This document shows, piece after piece, positions 1-7,077 of a DNA stretch of 13,039 bases (position 1 is its first letter; every line of letters starts with the position of its first letter). Source of the stretch: Helicobacteraceae bacterium (GTDB lineage: Bacteria > Campylobacterota > Campylobacteria > Campylobacterales > Sulfurimonadaceae); contig WFMO01000240.1 of assembly GCA_015489055.1 (NCBI GenBank), positions 1-13,039 on the forward strand. Direction: 5' to 3'. The notes beneath the pieces are model-generated. The model saw only the letters and a list, made by a program, of their open reading frames with translations. It was not told the origin of the DNA and ran no database searches. The position numbers and the translations under genes are program-made.

Positions 1-391
1 AAAATAGTTCGAGGTCTATGCAAGAATCTATTTTATTCTTTCTACACCAAAACATAAATTTGAACGCACTAATTATTAAAGATAATAATCCGCTTTCATC
101 AAGTGTGAAAATATTTTCCTCTTTTACAGTATTTAGTAGTTGAAGGCTTATTTTATTTTTGCTAAAAATTACAAAATACAGTTCCCCACTTATCTTTTCT
201 TTTAGTTTTCTCATCGCAGGATCAACTAAAATAGCACTTCCCATTTCTGAGAGTTCAACAAGAAGAACATTTTTTGCTTTGGTTTGTTTAGAGGGTTTAA
301 TTTTTTTATATATCTTATCGACAATTGTGCCTAAAAATGTTAAAGGTACACCAACATAATAGTCAATTTTTCTCATCATATCTACATTCAT
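1..391 (-). CDS. Probable glycosyltransferase family 9 protein, N-terminal part (cut by left edge)
   Basis: This is the first 130 codons of a leftward gene that stays open to the window edge. It begins M-N-V-D-M-M-R-K-I-D-Y-Y-V-G-V-P. After a basic, amphipathic stretch it enters an alternating beta/alpha pattern beginning V-L-L-V-E-L-S-E-M-G-S-A-I-L (about residues 46-59), then a D-P-A-M-R-K-L helix and a second strand, Y-F-V-I-F. This is the start of a GT-B Rossmann fold as in family 9 (heptosyltransferase-like) enzymes, which move sugars from nucleotide donors to lipid-linked glycans at the cytoplasmic face. The start codon overlaps the stop of the upstream flippase-like gene (ATGA, 388-391), so the two are probably translationally coupled. 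Only the N-terminal half is visible and the catalytic C-terminal domain lies outside, so the family call rests on sequence resemblance and is moderate. Confidence 0.65.
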   Translation of the reverse strand, partial: MNVDMMRKIDYYVGVPLTFLGTIVDKIYKKIKPSKQTKAKNVLLVELSEMGSAILVDPAMRKLKEKISGELYFVIFSKNKISLQLLNTVKEENIFTLDESGLLSLIISAFKFMFWCRKNKIDSCIDLELF

Positions 392-1311
392 GTGTCTGCC
401 TTTGTGCTGTTTTGCGTTTTATTTTTTACCCAGAAGTATGAACCAGGCAATGCGCTGATAATAAGCAGAAGCCCATATAAAATAGACATTGCCAAAATTT
501 TTGCTTTATCATCATATACCAACATAAAAATACCAACCATTGCACCCTCTCTAATGCCCCATCCAGCAAGAGATAAAGGTATAATCATAAGTAAAAAGAC
601 AGGCGGAACCGCTATTAAAAATGTTTCAAAATCCAGTTTGATATCTATACTTCTAGATATCGCAAAAAGTGCCATTACGGTCAGTAACTGTACACCGACA
701 GAAATACCTATATGTTTTATCAAGTTTTTTTTGTTTTTATAAAGATGATCCAATTTTATGCCAAGTTTATAAAAATAGTGTAAACCTTTGATGTTTTCAA
801 GAAAATGAAACTTATGCAGTAAAAATAAAAAGATAAATCCAAGCAAGCCACCACCTGAGATTGCTATAATAAGATATGAAAAACTGTTTTTAAATATACC
901 AAAAAAGATAATTGTAGAGATAAGATTTAATGTAAGCAGGCCGACTAGACCAATAACTCTATCTATGAAAACATCAAATAAAGCCTCTTTTTTATGATAT
1001 CCTTTAGAGGAGAGATCCAGTACGCGTACTGCATCCCCCCCTATACTGCTAGGTAAGACCTGATTAAAAAAAGCACCTTTAAAATAGCTAGCCACATAAA
1101 AAAAACGATTTTCATCAAATTTTAATAATGAGCTAATATCGCTCCATCTGTATGCTGCTAAATATGCACTTGCTGTTTGCAATAAAAGAGCTATGGCGAT
1201 ATCTCCGCCATGACTCTTAGCTAAAACAGCCAATAACGTATGTATATTTATATATTTAAACAGATATATAAATATAACAATGGTAACAATTATTTTAATA
1301 ATATTTTTCAT
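388..1311 (-). CDS. Flippase-like / lysylphosphatidylglycerol synthase transmembrane (UPF0104) family protein
   Basis: This 307-residue polytopic inner-membrane protein has about seven or eight hydrophobic helices. Marks of the LPG-synthase-TM/UPF0104 family are visible: P-S-S-I-G-G-D-A-V-R (about 87-96), an F-I-D-R motif around 115-118, and L-A-G-W-G-I-R-E-G near 248-256. Members lack the soluble lysyl-transferase domain of MprF and are thought to move or modify lipid-linked molecules. The length suits the stand-alone form. The start is ATG with a purine-rich GGTGGCGG stretch just upstream. It lies 58 nt downstream of the GT39-like gene and overlaps the family 9 transferase by ATGA, which suggests a common role in envelope glycan or glycolipid assembly. 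The substrate cannot be read from the sequence. Confidence 0.85.
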   Translation of the reverse strand: MKNIIKIIVTIVIFIYLFKYINIHTLLAVLAKSHGGDIAIALLLQTASAYLAAYRWSDISSLLKFDENRFFYVASYFKGAFFNQVLPSSIGGDAVRVLDLSSKGYHKKEALFDVFIDRVIGLVGLLTLNLISTIIFFGIFKNSFSYLIIAISGGGLLGFIFLFLLHKFHFLENIKGLHYFYKLGIKLDHLYKNKKNLIKHIGISVGVQLLTVMALFAISRSIDIKLDFETFLIAVPPVFLLMIIPLSLAGWGIREGAMVGIFMLVYDDKAKILAMSILYGLLLIISALPGSYFWVKNKTQNSTKADT

Positions 1312-1369
1312 CCGCCACCATTATGTTTTGATATATTATTGTACATTAACAGTTATTAAAATCATATTA

Positions 1370-2764
1370 TTATTTTGGCGAGGTTACACTGTAAATATAA
1401 AAATGTTTTTTACCATGTATGCCACGCACAAATGTCAATATTTTTAGTAGCTTTACATGTTTGTACTCTTTATCTAGATAATAATTTTGAGGCTCCATCG
1501 TTAAAACAAGTCCATTTTTAAGATAACCTTTTTTTTGCCACATGTTGTACTGAGAATATCTTGACGGACATGCGAGCTGAGTAATAGGGTGATGAGGGAG
1601 GTAAAACTTCAAATACGCAGTAGTAGTTAAACCATCGCCATAAAAATGATCTCCTTTTTTCGCATAACTTTGTAGTACATGTACGGCTTGTTTGTTGCCA
1701 TACATTCTGTTTTGTACATAAGGTAGAAAGAACATCAAAGCTATGCGCCCTAGTATTGTAAAAATCAGCGCTATGATTAGTCCTGCTTTAAATGTTTTTA
1801 TTAGGTTGTACTTTGATATGATAATCGCTACTAGTACTGTGCCACCGATATAAGCGGGTGCTACCCAGTCTAATTCCATATTTTTGTATAAATCTTTATA
1901 TGTAAAAAATAGCAGTATCGTAACAATGGAAGTTGCTATATAAAAGAGCTTGTCATCTTTAAAATAAAGCCTTTTTTTGATTAAAAACCAAAATAATATT
2001 GCTGCAAAAACCGGTGAGAAAATAGCAAATTGACCTAAGATGAAATCTAATAGAAGCAGTGGACGGATGACGAAGTTATTTGTTTTGCCATGATTCCATT
2101 GAAATTTAAAACTAATCCAATTATGTTCATAATTCCACCATAGCACAGGAGAGACTAAAATCGACGCTATGATAATAGCTATATAAAAATATGGATTTTT
2201 AAAAATATCCCGTCGTTTAAGTAGTAAAAATATCAGTAAACCGGCAACAAAAAGAATAGAAGCATATTTGCTGAGCATCATAAGACCTATGGCAATACCC
2301 GTTAGTATAAAATCACTTTTATGACCTATAAAAATTGCTCTATAAGCATAATATAACGACATTGACCAAAATAGCATCAAAGGAGAATCTGGAGTTGCAA
2401 TAATATATCCGGCATTTACTAAGATGATAGAAGCAAAAATTAATATTGAGTTGAGTGCTGTTTTTTCATCTGACATCAATTTTGTAAGCTTGAAGATATA
2501 AAATGCTGTAAAACTCATGCAAAAAATGTTTGTCAGTCTGACTCCCCATTGGCTTTGAGAAATATAATTTGTTAAGTGCATCATATAAGCTATCATCGGT
2601 GGATGATCATAATAACTGGCTTGAAGATGATGACTCCAAACCCAATAATATGCTTCATCTCCATGAAGAGGTAAAAAAGCATTATAAAAAGTGCTAAAAA
2701 TTCCTAAAAATAGTATGATGAAAAAGGCTGATTTGGCAGGATTTTTATATAAAGAGTCAAACAT
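1370..2764 (-). CDS. GT39 / ArnT-like polyprenyl-phosphate sugar glycosyltransferase
   Basis: This 464-residue integral membrane protein belongs to the dolichyl-phosphate-mannose mannosyltransferase (PMT_2/ArnT-like) family. It has a short N-terminal helix, then the periplasmic-loop motif G-D-E-A-Y-Y-W (residues 35-41, Asp36 being the likely catalytic acid), Y-Y-D-H-P-P (51-56) and a second family motif T-P-D-S-P (124-128). Many hydrophobic helices follow, with a short periplasmic C-terminal domain. Such enzymes transfer a sugar from undecaprenyl phosphate to lipid A, another glycan or a protein on the outer face of the inner membrane. It is the first gene of the leftward group, divergent from fliP across 156 nt. 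The ribosome site is weak (GGAT region) and no better in-frame start is seen. The acceptor and the sugar are unknown. Confidence 0.87.
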   Translation of the reverse strand: MFDSLYKNPAKSAFFIILFLGIFSTFYNAFLPLHGDEAYYWVWSHHLQASYYDHPPMIAYMMHLTNYISQSQWGVRLTNIFCMSFTAFYIFKLTKLMSDEKTALNSILIFASIILVNAGYIIATPDSPLMLFWSMSLYYAYRAIFIGHKSDFILTGIAIGLMMLSKYASILFVAGLLIFLLLKRRDIFKNPYFYIAIIIASILVSPVLWWNYEHNWISFKFQWNHGKTNNFVIRPLLLLDFILGQFAIFSPVFAAILFWFLIKKRLYFKDDKLFYIATSIVTILLFFTYKDLYKNMELDWVAPAYIGGTVLVAIIISKYNLIKTFKAGLIIALIFTILGRIALMFFLPYVQNRMYGNKQAVHVLQSYAKKGDHFYGDGLTTTAYLKFYLPHHPITQLACPSRYSQYNMWQKKGYLKNGLVLTMEPQNYYLDKEYKHVKLLKILTFVRGIHGKKHFYIYSVTSPK

Positions 2765-2920
2765 CGTATATCCATAATTAATTTTTCAAAATTATACTGA
2801 AATTATTATTGTTTAATATAACAGATAAAGAAGTTGTGGTATTATTTGCTTAAAAAGAGTGGGCGGTTATTGTTTGATTACATGTAAAATTTTTAGTTTA
2901 TCTATAATGTTGGTTGAGAG
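2765..2920. promoter_or_regulatory. Divergent intergenic region between GT39-like gene and fliP
   Basis: This 156-nt AT-rich spacer must carry the start signals for the leftward glycan group and for fliP. A perfect TATAAT lies at 2903-2908, but only 12 nt before the fliP ATG. If used, it would give an almost leaderless transcript, so the real fliP promoter may lie further upstream. No convincing sigma-28 or sigma-54 element was found, and no gene or terminator is visible. Confidence 0.4.
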
Positions 2921-3652
2921 ATGAAGATATTTTTTAGTTTGCTTGTTGTTTTTGTTATTACTGCCGCCGGTGCCACAACTATACCGACAATTAATTTTTC
3001 TCTCTCAGCGCCACATACACCACAACAGTTAGTTGATTCATTAAATGTGCTGGTAATGCTTACACTGCTGTTTTTAGCACCTAGTATGATACTTGTTATG
3101 ACAACTTTTGTAAGATTTATCATTGTGTTTGGTTTTTTACGCCAAGCACTAGGGACACAGCAGATACCTCCAACTCAGATTTTAGTTATGCTGGCGTTGG
3201 TTCTTACTATTTTTGTGATGCAACCCATCGGTCAACAAGCTTATAATAACGGCATACAGCCATATCTGCAAAAAAAAATAGGTTACGTTCAGGCATTTGA
3301 TAGAACAACACTGCCGTTTAAGAAATTTATGATACGCAATACAAGAGAAGAGGATTTGGCACTTTTTTTTAGAATACGTCATATGTCAAATCCGCAAAAT
3401 GTCAAAGACGTACCTTTAACCATCGCAGTGCCTGCTTTTTTAATAAGTGAACTTAAAACATCTTTTGAGATAGGATTTTTACTGTTTTTGCCATTTTTAA
3501 TTATAGATATGGTAGTTTCTTCCATATTGATGTCAATGGGTATGATGATGCTGCCTCCTGTTATGATTTCACTTCCTTTTAAGATACTTGTGTTTGTGCT
3601 TATCAACGGATGGGATTTACTTATAGGCAATCTTATCTCAAGTGTAAAATGA
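2921..3652 (+). CDS. fliP: Flagellar type III export gate protein FliP
   Basis: FliP is a core subunit of the flagellar export gate (FliPQR) in the basal body and helps form the channel through which rod, hook and filament subunits pass. The 243-residue protein has an N-terminal signal-like hydrophobic segment (about 1-18). It then shows the two FliP signature regions: around residues 57-84 (M-I-L-V-M-T-T-F-V-R followed by F-L-R-Q-A-L-G-T-Q-Q-I-P-P), and around 182-213 (F-E-I-G-F-L-L-F-L-P-F through M-G-M-M-M-L-P-P). Length and helix pattern match complete FliP. The ribosome site is modest (GGTTGAGAG right before ATG). It stands alone here, without fliQ or fliR, as is common in Campylobacterota where flagellar genes are scattered, and is followed 21 nt later by the trmA-like gene, probably co-transcribed. 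Confidence 0.98.
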   Translation: MKIFFSLLVVFVITAAGATTIPTINFSLSAPHTPQQLVDSLNVLVMLTLLFLAPSMILVMTTFVRFIIVFGFLRQALGTQQIPPTQILVMLALVLTIFVMQPIGQQAYNNGIQPYLQKKIGYVQAFDRTTLPFKKFMIRNTREEDLALFFRIRHMSNPQNVKDVPLTIAVPAFLISELKTSFEIGFLLFLPFLIIDMVVSSILMSMGMMMLPPVMISLPFKILVFVLINGWDLLIGNLISSVK

Positions 3653-3673
3653 TATTATCTTCGGGAGAATTTT

Positions 3674-4789
3674 TTGGATTGTAAATATTTTGGTATTTGT
3701 GGCGGATGTACGAATTATAAGATAGACTATGCACAACAGGTAATGCTTAAGCTAAAGAGTATTCAAGAACAGTTTCAAGCAGAGTTTCAAGGCGATATTG
3801 AGGTGCATCAATCTTTGTCTGCTCATTATAGAGCAAGAGCAGAATTTAAGATTTGGCATGACGGTAAGGATATTTCGTATGCCATGCATCAAGCGCAAAA
3901 TAAAGGCTACGTAAGTATAGACGATTGCCCGCTTGTGGTTATACCGATATATGATTTGATGAAGCGTCTGCTAAAAGAGATAGTGCGCCATGATATTAAA
4001 GAGAAGCTTTTTGGTGTTGATTTTTTATCTTCTAGCAGCGGCGACATGGTTATATCGATGCTCTATCATAGGCAACTTGACGATATTTGGCAAGAAAAAG
4101 CCAGATCTATGGCCAAAGATTTACAAATAAATATTATCGGCAGAAGTAAAAAACAAAAGATTATTATAGGTTTGGATTATATAATAGAGCATTTACATGT
4201 AAATAGGCGACTTTATCGCTACATGCAGATAGAAAACAGTTTCACGCAGCCAAATCCAAGAGTAAACGAAAAAATGATAGAGTGGGCTGTAGCACAGGCA
4301 AAGACTATTAATGGCGATCTGCTTGAGCTTTATTGCGGTGCAGGTAACTTTACAATCCCTTTTGCAACTGTATTTGATAAGATACTAGCAACAGAAATCT
4401 CAAAAGCGTCTATAAGTGCGGCAAAAGAGAATATGCGTTTAAATAATGTTGAAAACATATCGTTTTTACGCATGAGTTCTCAAGAGCTTGTTCAAGCGCT
4501 TGATGGCAAACGGGTGTTTCGCCGTTTACAAGAGATTGACATCAACAAATTTTTTATACAGACTGTTTTTGTGGACCCTCCGCGTGCAGGTTTGGATGAT
4601 GAAACAATAAAATTTATATCAAGATATAAAAATATCATATATATCTCTTGCAATCCTGTCACTTTGAAGCGAGATTTACAGATTTTGTGTAAGCGTTATA
4701 AAGTTATCTCAATGGCGATGTTCGATCAATTTGCATATACAAACCACATTGAAATGGGTGTGAGATTAGAGCTGTTGCCTGAGATCTAG
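3674..4789 (+). CDS. trmA: TrmA-type tRNA (uracil-5-)-methyltransferase with Fe-S-like N-terminal cysteines
   Basis: This SAM-dependent RNA m5U methyltransferase of 371 residues is expected to methylate U54 of the tRNA T-loop. Visible motifs are F-T-Q-P-N (190-194), the SAM site L-L-E-L-Y-C-G-A-G-N-F (216-226), D-P-P-R-A-G-L-D (301-308), the catalytic S-C-N-P (Cys326) and the C-terminal D-Q-F-A-Y-T-N-H-I-E-M-G with Glu360 as likely general base. The ending and the R-L-Q-E-I-D segment resemble E. coli TrmA more than RlmC/RlmD. Unlike E. coli TrmA, it starts with Cys3-x5-Cys9-x2-Cys12 and has Cys85, the layout of the [4Fe-4S] site in RlmD-like enzymes. The start must be TTG: the in-frame codon region back to a TGA (the fliP stop at 3650-3652) holds no ATG or GTG, and GGGAG lies 6 nt before it. 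The 3' end overlaps the converging gene by 24 nt. rRNA rather than tRNA could also be the target. Confidence 0.9.
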   Translation: MDCKYFGICGGCTNYKIDYAQQVMLKLKSIQEQFQAEFQGDIEVHQSLSAHYRARAEFKIWHDGKDISYAMHQAQNKGYVSIDDCPLVVIPIYDLMKRLLKEIVRHDIKEKLFGVDFLSSSSGDMVISMLYHRQLDDIWQEKARSMAKDLQINIIGRSKKQKIIIGLDYIIEHLHVNRRLYRYMQIENSFTQPNPRVNEKMIEWAVAQAKTINGDLLELYCGAGNFTIPFATVFDKILATEISKASISAAKENMRLNNVENISFLRMSSQELVQALDGKRVFRRLQEIDINKFFIQTVFVDPPRAGLDDETIKFISRYKNIIYISCNPVTLKRDLQILCKRYKVISMAMFDQFAYTNHIEMGVRLELLPEI

Positions 4790-5143
4790 CGCACATCTTG
4801 CGCTATGAAAATCTCGTACAAACTTAGGATTTGTAAAGATACCTTTTTTTAAGCTCCATCCGCCGCTTTTTTTAATTATGACTACCTGAGCACCCTTAAG
4901 CTCACCTCTACTTTCACATAGTATTGTTTGACCTGTGTTAAATGCTCTTGCAATACGATTAATTCTATGCATAGTAAAATAGTAGTGAAAGAGAATGAAA
5001 GAGCCTAAAACAATAGTCATAATAATCATACCTCTTTTAAAAGCAACCTTTGGCATAAAACTTCTAGTCGTAACATACGCAGTAATAGCTAAAAAAAATA
5101 ACGCAATTATGATATATCCAATTTCTAAATCAAAAAATCCCAT
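4766..5143 (-). CDS. Small membrane protein of unknown function, last gene of the heme d1/CCP operon
   Basis: I do not recognise this 125-residue protein. It has two hydrophobic helices (about 8-26 and 38-57) joined by a basic loop containing K-R, so both ends may face the same side. A soluble C-terminal part (about 58-125) looks like a small beta-rich domain: C-E-S-R-G-E-L (76-82), G-A-Q-V-V-I-I-K-K-S-G-G-W-S-L (84-98) and a second cysteine at 117. The ATG lies one nucleotide after the TAA of the siroheme decarboxylase gene, so translation is almost surely coupled, which ties it to heme d1 or cytochrome work by position only. Its 3' end overlaps the convergent trmA-like gene. The intact frame, hydrophobic pattern and tight spacing support a real gene. 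Confidence 0.8.
   Translation of the reverse strand: MGFFDLEIGYIIIALFFLAITAYVTTRSFMPKVAFKRGMIIMTIVLGSFILFHYYFTMHRINRIARAFNTGQTILCESRGELKGAQVVIIKKSGGWSLKKGIFTNPKFVRDFHSARCALDLRQQL
4787..4805. terminator. Inverted repeat at the convergent gene ends (possible weak terminator)
   Basis: TAGCGCA, loop CATCT, TGCGCTA form a perfect 7-bp stem. It contains the TAG stop of the trmA-like gene and, on the other strand, codons close to the end of the convergent small membrane protein gene. There is no T-run on either side, so this is not a classical intrinsic terminator. It may still slow or end transcription from both directions. Confidence 0.4.
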
Positions 5144-5144
5144 A

Positions 5145-6152
5145 TTAGTCCCTATGTATCAAATTTTTATTTTCCCAATCTTTTGTATCATCGGTAAAAT
5201 ACTTAATTCTAACTTTTTTAAATTCTTTTGTAGAAAAAAGAAGCTTATTAGATTTAAAGTCTATTTCATTTCCCATCTCTTTTAAGATATTGTCAATATC
5301 TTTTTTACTTTTTGCATGTATCATTGAGAAAAGATTATATTGCCAATTTGGATATTTTGGTCTTAAATAACAATGACTTACTACACTGTATGCAGCAATT
5401 TTTTGACCAATCTCTTCAGCATTTTGTTCATCAACGTCCCACACAACCATGGCATTTGAATTAAAACCAGCTTTACGATGATTTAATATTGTTGCAAACC
5501 TTCTCATGATACCTGCATCTTGAAGCTCTTGTAGTGAGTCAAAGAAAGTGTCATAATCTATGCCTATTTTATTAATCGTTTCTAAAAATGGCTCCTGTGT
5601 TATTTTGATATCTTCTTGTGCATATTTTATTATCTGTTTATGCAGATCCGTCAGAATTATATCTTTAAATTTTTTAGTTTTCACTACCTGTTTTTTCTTA
5701 GCACTGTTTGCAGTATCTAGCTGAACCATGATCTTAAATAGTTTTAGCGTAGGTAAAGCTATGTATTCTTTAGCATGTGCCATTTTGGCTAAAACCTTAA
5801 TGGTGTCATCTAGACCTAGTAAACTGTTAGGTGGCGTTGCTAATGTAAACCAGACGTTAAACTCATGATTTCTTTCATAATTATGTGAGATTCCAGGATG
5901 AGAGTTTAACGTAGCGACTGCTTCATCCATATCTTTTTTGTCAATGCGAAAAGCAACTAAAGAAGATTTGTAGCCAAGTTTTTTTGTATCAAATATAGCT
6001 GATGTTTGTCTTATAATCTGATCATCTTTTTCTTTTTGAATGATTTGAAGCATTTCATCTTCAGTTATTGAAAATTTATCCGCTAAAGTTAAAAATGGTC
6101 TTTTAGTGAGTGGAAAATTCTTTTGTAATTCGTATAATATTTTATCTTTCAT
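5145..6152 (-). CDS. Fused two-domain siroheme decarboxylase (NirDL/AhbAB type, Lrp/AsnC-like), heme d1 synthesis
   Basis: This protein removes carboxyl groups of the C12 and C18 acetate side chains of siroheme to give didecarboxysiroheme, an early step of heme d1 synthesis for cytochrome cd1. The 335 residues hold two related Lrp/AsnC-like units, each a winged-helix plus a ferredoxin-like domain: about 1-145 and 165-330, joined by a lysine-rich linker. Unit 1 shows R-Q-T-S-A-I-F-D (49-56) and H-N-Y-E-R-N (90-95) followed by F-N-V-W-F-T-L. Unit 2 shows R-R-F-A-T-I-L-N-H-R-K-A-G-F (217-230) and R-P-K-Y-P-N-W (264-270), both typical of NirD/L/G/H and AhbA/B proteins. Separate proteins of about 150-170 residues are usual, so this is a fusion like Paracoccus NirDL. 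It lies 21 nt after the TrpD2-like gene, with AAAAAGGT as ribosome site. Confidence 0.92.
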   Translation of the reverse strand: MKDKILYELQKNFPLTKRPFLTLADKFSITEDEMLQIIQKEKDDQIIRQTSAIFDTKKLGYKSSLVAFRIDKKDMDEAVATLNSHPGISHNYERNHEFNVWFTLATPPNSLLGLDDTIKVLAKMAHAKEYIALPTLKLFKIMVQLDTANSAKKKQVVKTKKFKDIILTDLHKQIIKYAQEDIKITQEPFLETINKIGIDYDTFFDSLQELQDAGIMRRFATILNHRKAGFNSNAMVVWDVDEQNAEEIGQKIAAYSVVSHCYLRPKYPNWQYNLFSMIHAKSKKDIDNILKEMGNEIDFKSNKLLFSTKEFKKVRIKYFTDDTKDWENKNLIHRD

Positions 6153-6173
6153 CTTTTACCTTTTTAGTCAATG

Positions 6174-7067
6174 CTATGAAAGCATCTCAAACCCTTCTTT
6201 GATATCTTTGGCTTTATTTGCTGTTACCAACAATAAAGCAACATTTAGTTTTGCCAATTCTTCTAATTCTTTACTTGGATTATTTAAAAAATCTAATGAT
6301 TCTTGCAATGTAATTTTATCCCATGATTTTTTATATGTAATTCCAAAATATTCCGGCTCTATGGAAGTTTCAACTATCTTTGAACCTCTTTTTATCCAAT
6401 ATCTGCATTTTGAGAAAATTTCGGGTGTGCCTTCATTTCCTTTTACAACAACAAAATTTTCATAATTTGATGCAAAAAGCTCATTGTTTTTTTTAACATA
6501 AGGCTCATGAAATGCCGCAGAAATAGCATATTTTGAATTTGCCGGATTTAATAATTTTTCTAAAGTGTTAAAGGCGGTTCTAAGTCCAAGTGCATTTCTA
6601 ACTCTTGTTAAATTGCTTAATTCCTTAAAATACTCTTTTCTGTCAAAATAATGAATATTGTCATCAAGCTTTATATTTGTTGCTACGTCTTTAAGTGTTA
6701 TTCCGTGCTTTGCAGGTTGTAAATAATCACCACTCACAACGATTGATAAATCAAATTTCTTCAAATATTTACCAAACAGCGGGAAAAGATATGGATTATC
6801 CGCTTTACCGTCATAAGGATAACCAAGCTCTATCGAGTTTTTGATATCCACTCTTTTAATATAATTATCAAACACACCATAAGCAGTTTGTAACTCTTCT
6901 ATGCTTTCAATTCTAACTCTCCAGCCAAGCAAGAAAGCAGCTATTTGTTCCGGTGAAGCTTTTTGTGTTAATATCTGATTCATGCAGTCAGTCATCTCTT
7001 CTTCACTGAGTTCTCTATTTGATTTTGGACCGGTTCCTACTGCTCTTATGTAATTATGAAAATCCAT
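6174..7067 (-). CDS. TrpD2/YbiB-like protein (anthranilate phosphoribosyltransferase homologue)
   Basis: This 297-residue protein has the class IV phosphoribosyltransferase (TrpD) fold. It has an N-terminal helical domain (about 1-72, with E-E-M-T-D-C-M-N-Q-I-L and S-P-E-Q-I-A-A-F-L-L-G-W-R), then an alpha/beta domain. Homology is clear in K-H-G (120-122), L-G-L-R-T-A-F-N-T-L (160-169) and L-L-N-P (172-175). The G-T-G-G-D loop that binds PRPP in true TrpD is absent, and E-L-G-Y-P-Y-D-G (80-87) stands in its place, as in the YbiB/TrpD2 group, whose E. coli member binds nucleic acids instead of making tryptophan. It is therefore unlikely to be a tryptophan enzyme. It lies between a cytochrome c peroxidase (10 nt gap) and a siroheme decarboxylase (21 nt gap), with AAGGAG at 7077-7072. 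Its task there is unknown. Confidence 0.83.
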   Translation of the reverse strand: MDFHNYIRAVGTGPKSNRELSEEEMTDCMNQILTQKASPEQIAAFLLGWRVRIESIEELQTAYGVFDNYIKRVDIKNSIELGYPYDGKADNPYLFPLFGKYLKKFDLSIVVSGDYLQPAKHGITLKDVATNIKLDDNIHYFDRKEYFKELSNLTRVRNALGLRTAFNTLEKLLNPANSKYAISAAFHEPYVKKNNELFASNYENFVVVKGNEGTPEIFSKCRYWIKRGSKIVETSIEPEYFGITYKKSWDKITLQESLDFLNNPSKELEELAKLNVALLLVTANKAKDIKEGFEMLS

Positions 7068-7077
7068 AATTCTCCTT

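Noticed and set aside
159..359. Plus-strand open frame of 66 codons opposite the family 9-like transferase
   Set aside because: The minus-strand frame runs open through this stretch, overlaps the upstream gene by ATGA and gives a sensible fold pattern, so the plus frame is a shadow.
392..742. Plus-strand open frame of 116 codons opposite the flippase-like gene
   Set aside because: It is the antisense shadow of a clear membrane protein gene and has no ribosome site or recognisable protein pattern.
2838..2849. Sigma-54-like GG...GC pair before fliP
   Set aside because: The GG and GC are 10 nt apart instead of the required 12, and the bases between do not match the consensus.
6106..6465. Plus-strand open frame of 119 codons spanning the end of the TrpD2-like gene and the start of the decarboxylase gene
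   Set aside because: It is antisense to two well-supported genes, with no start signal and no family resemblance.
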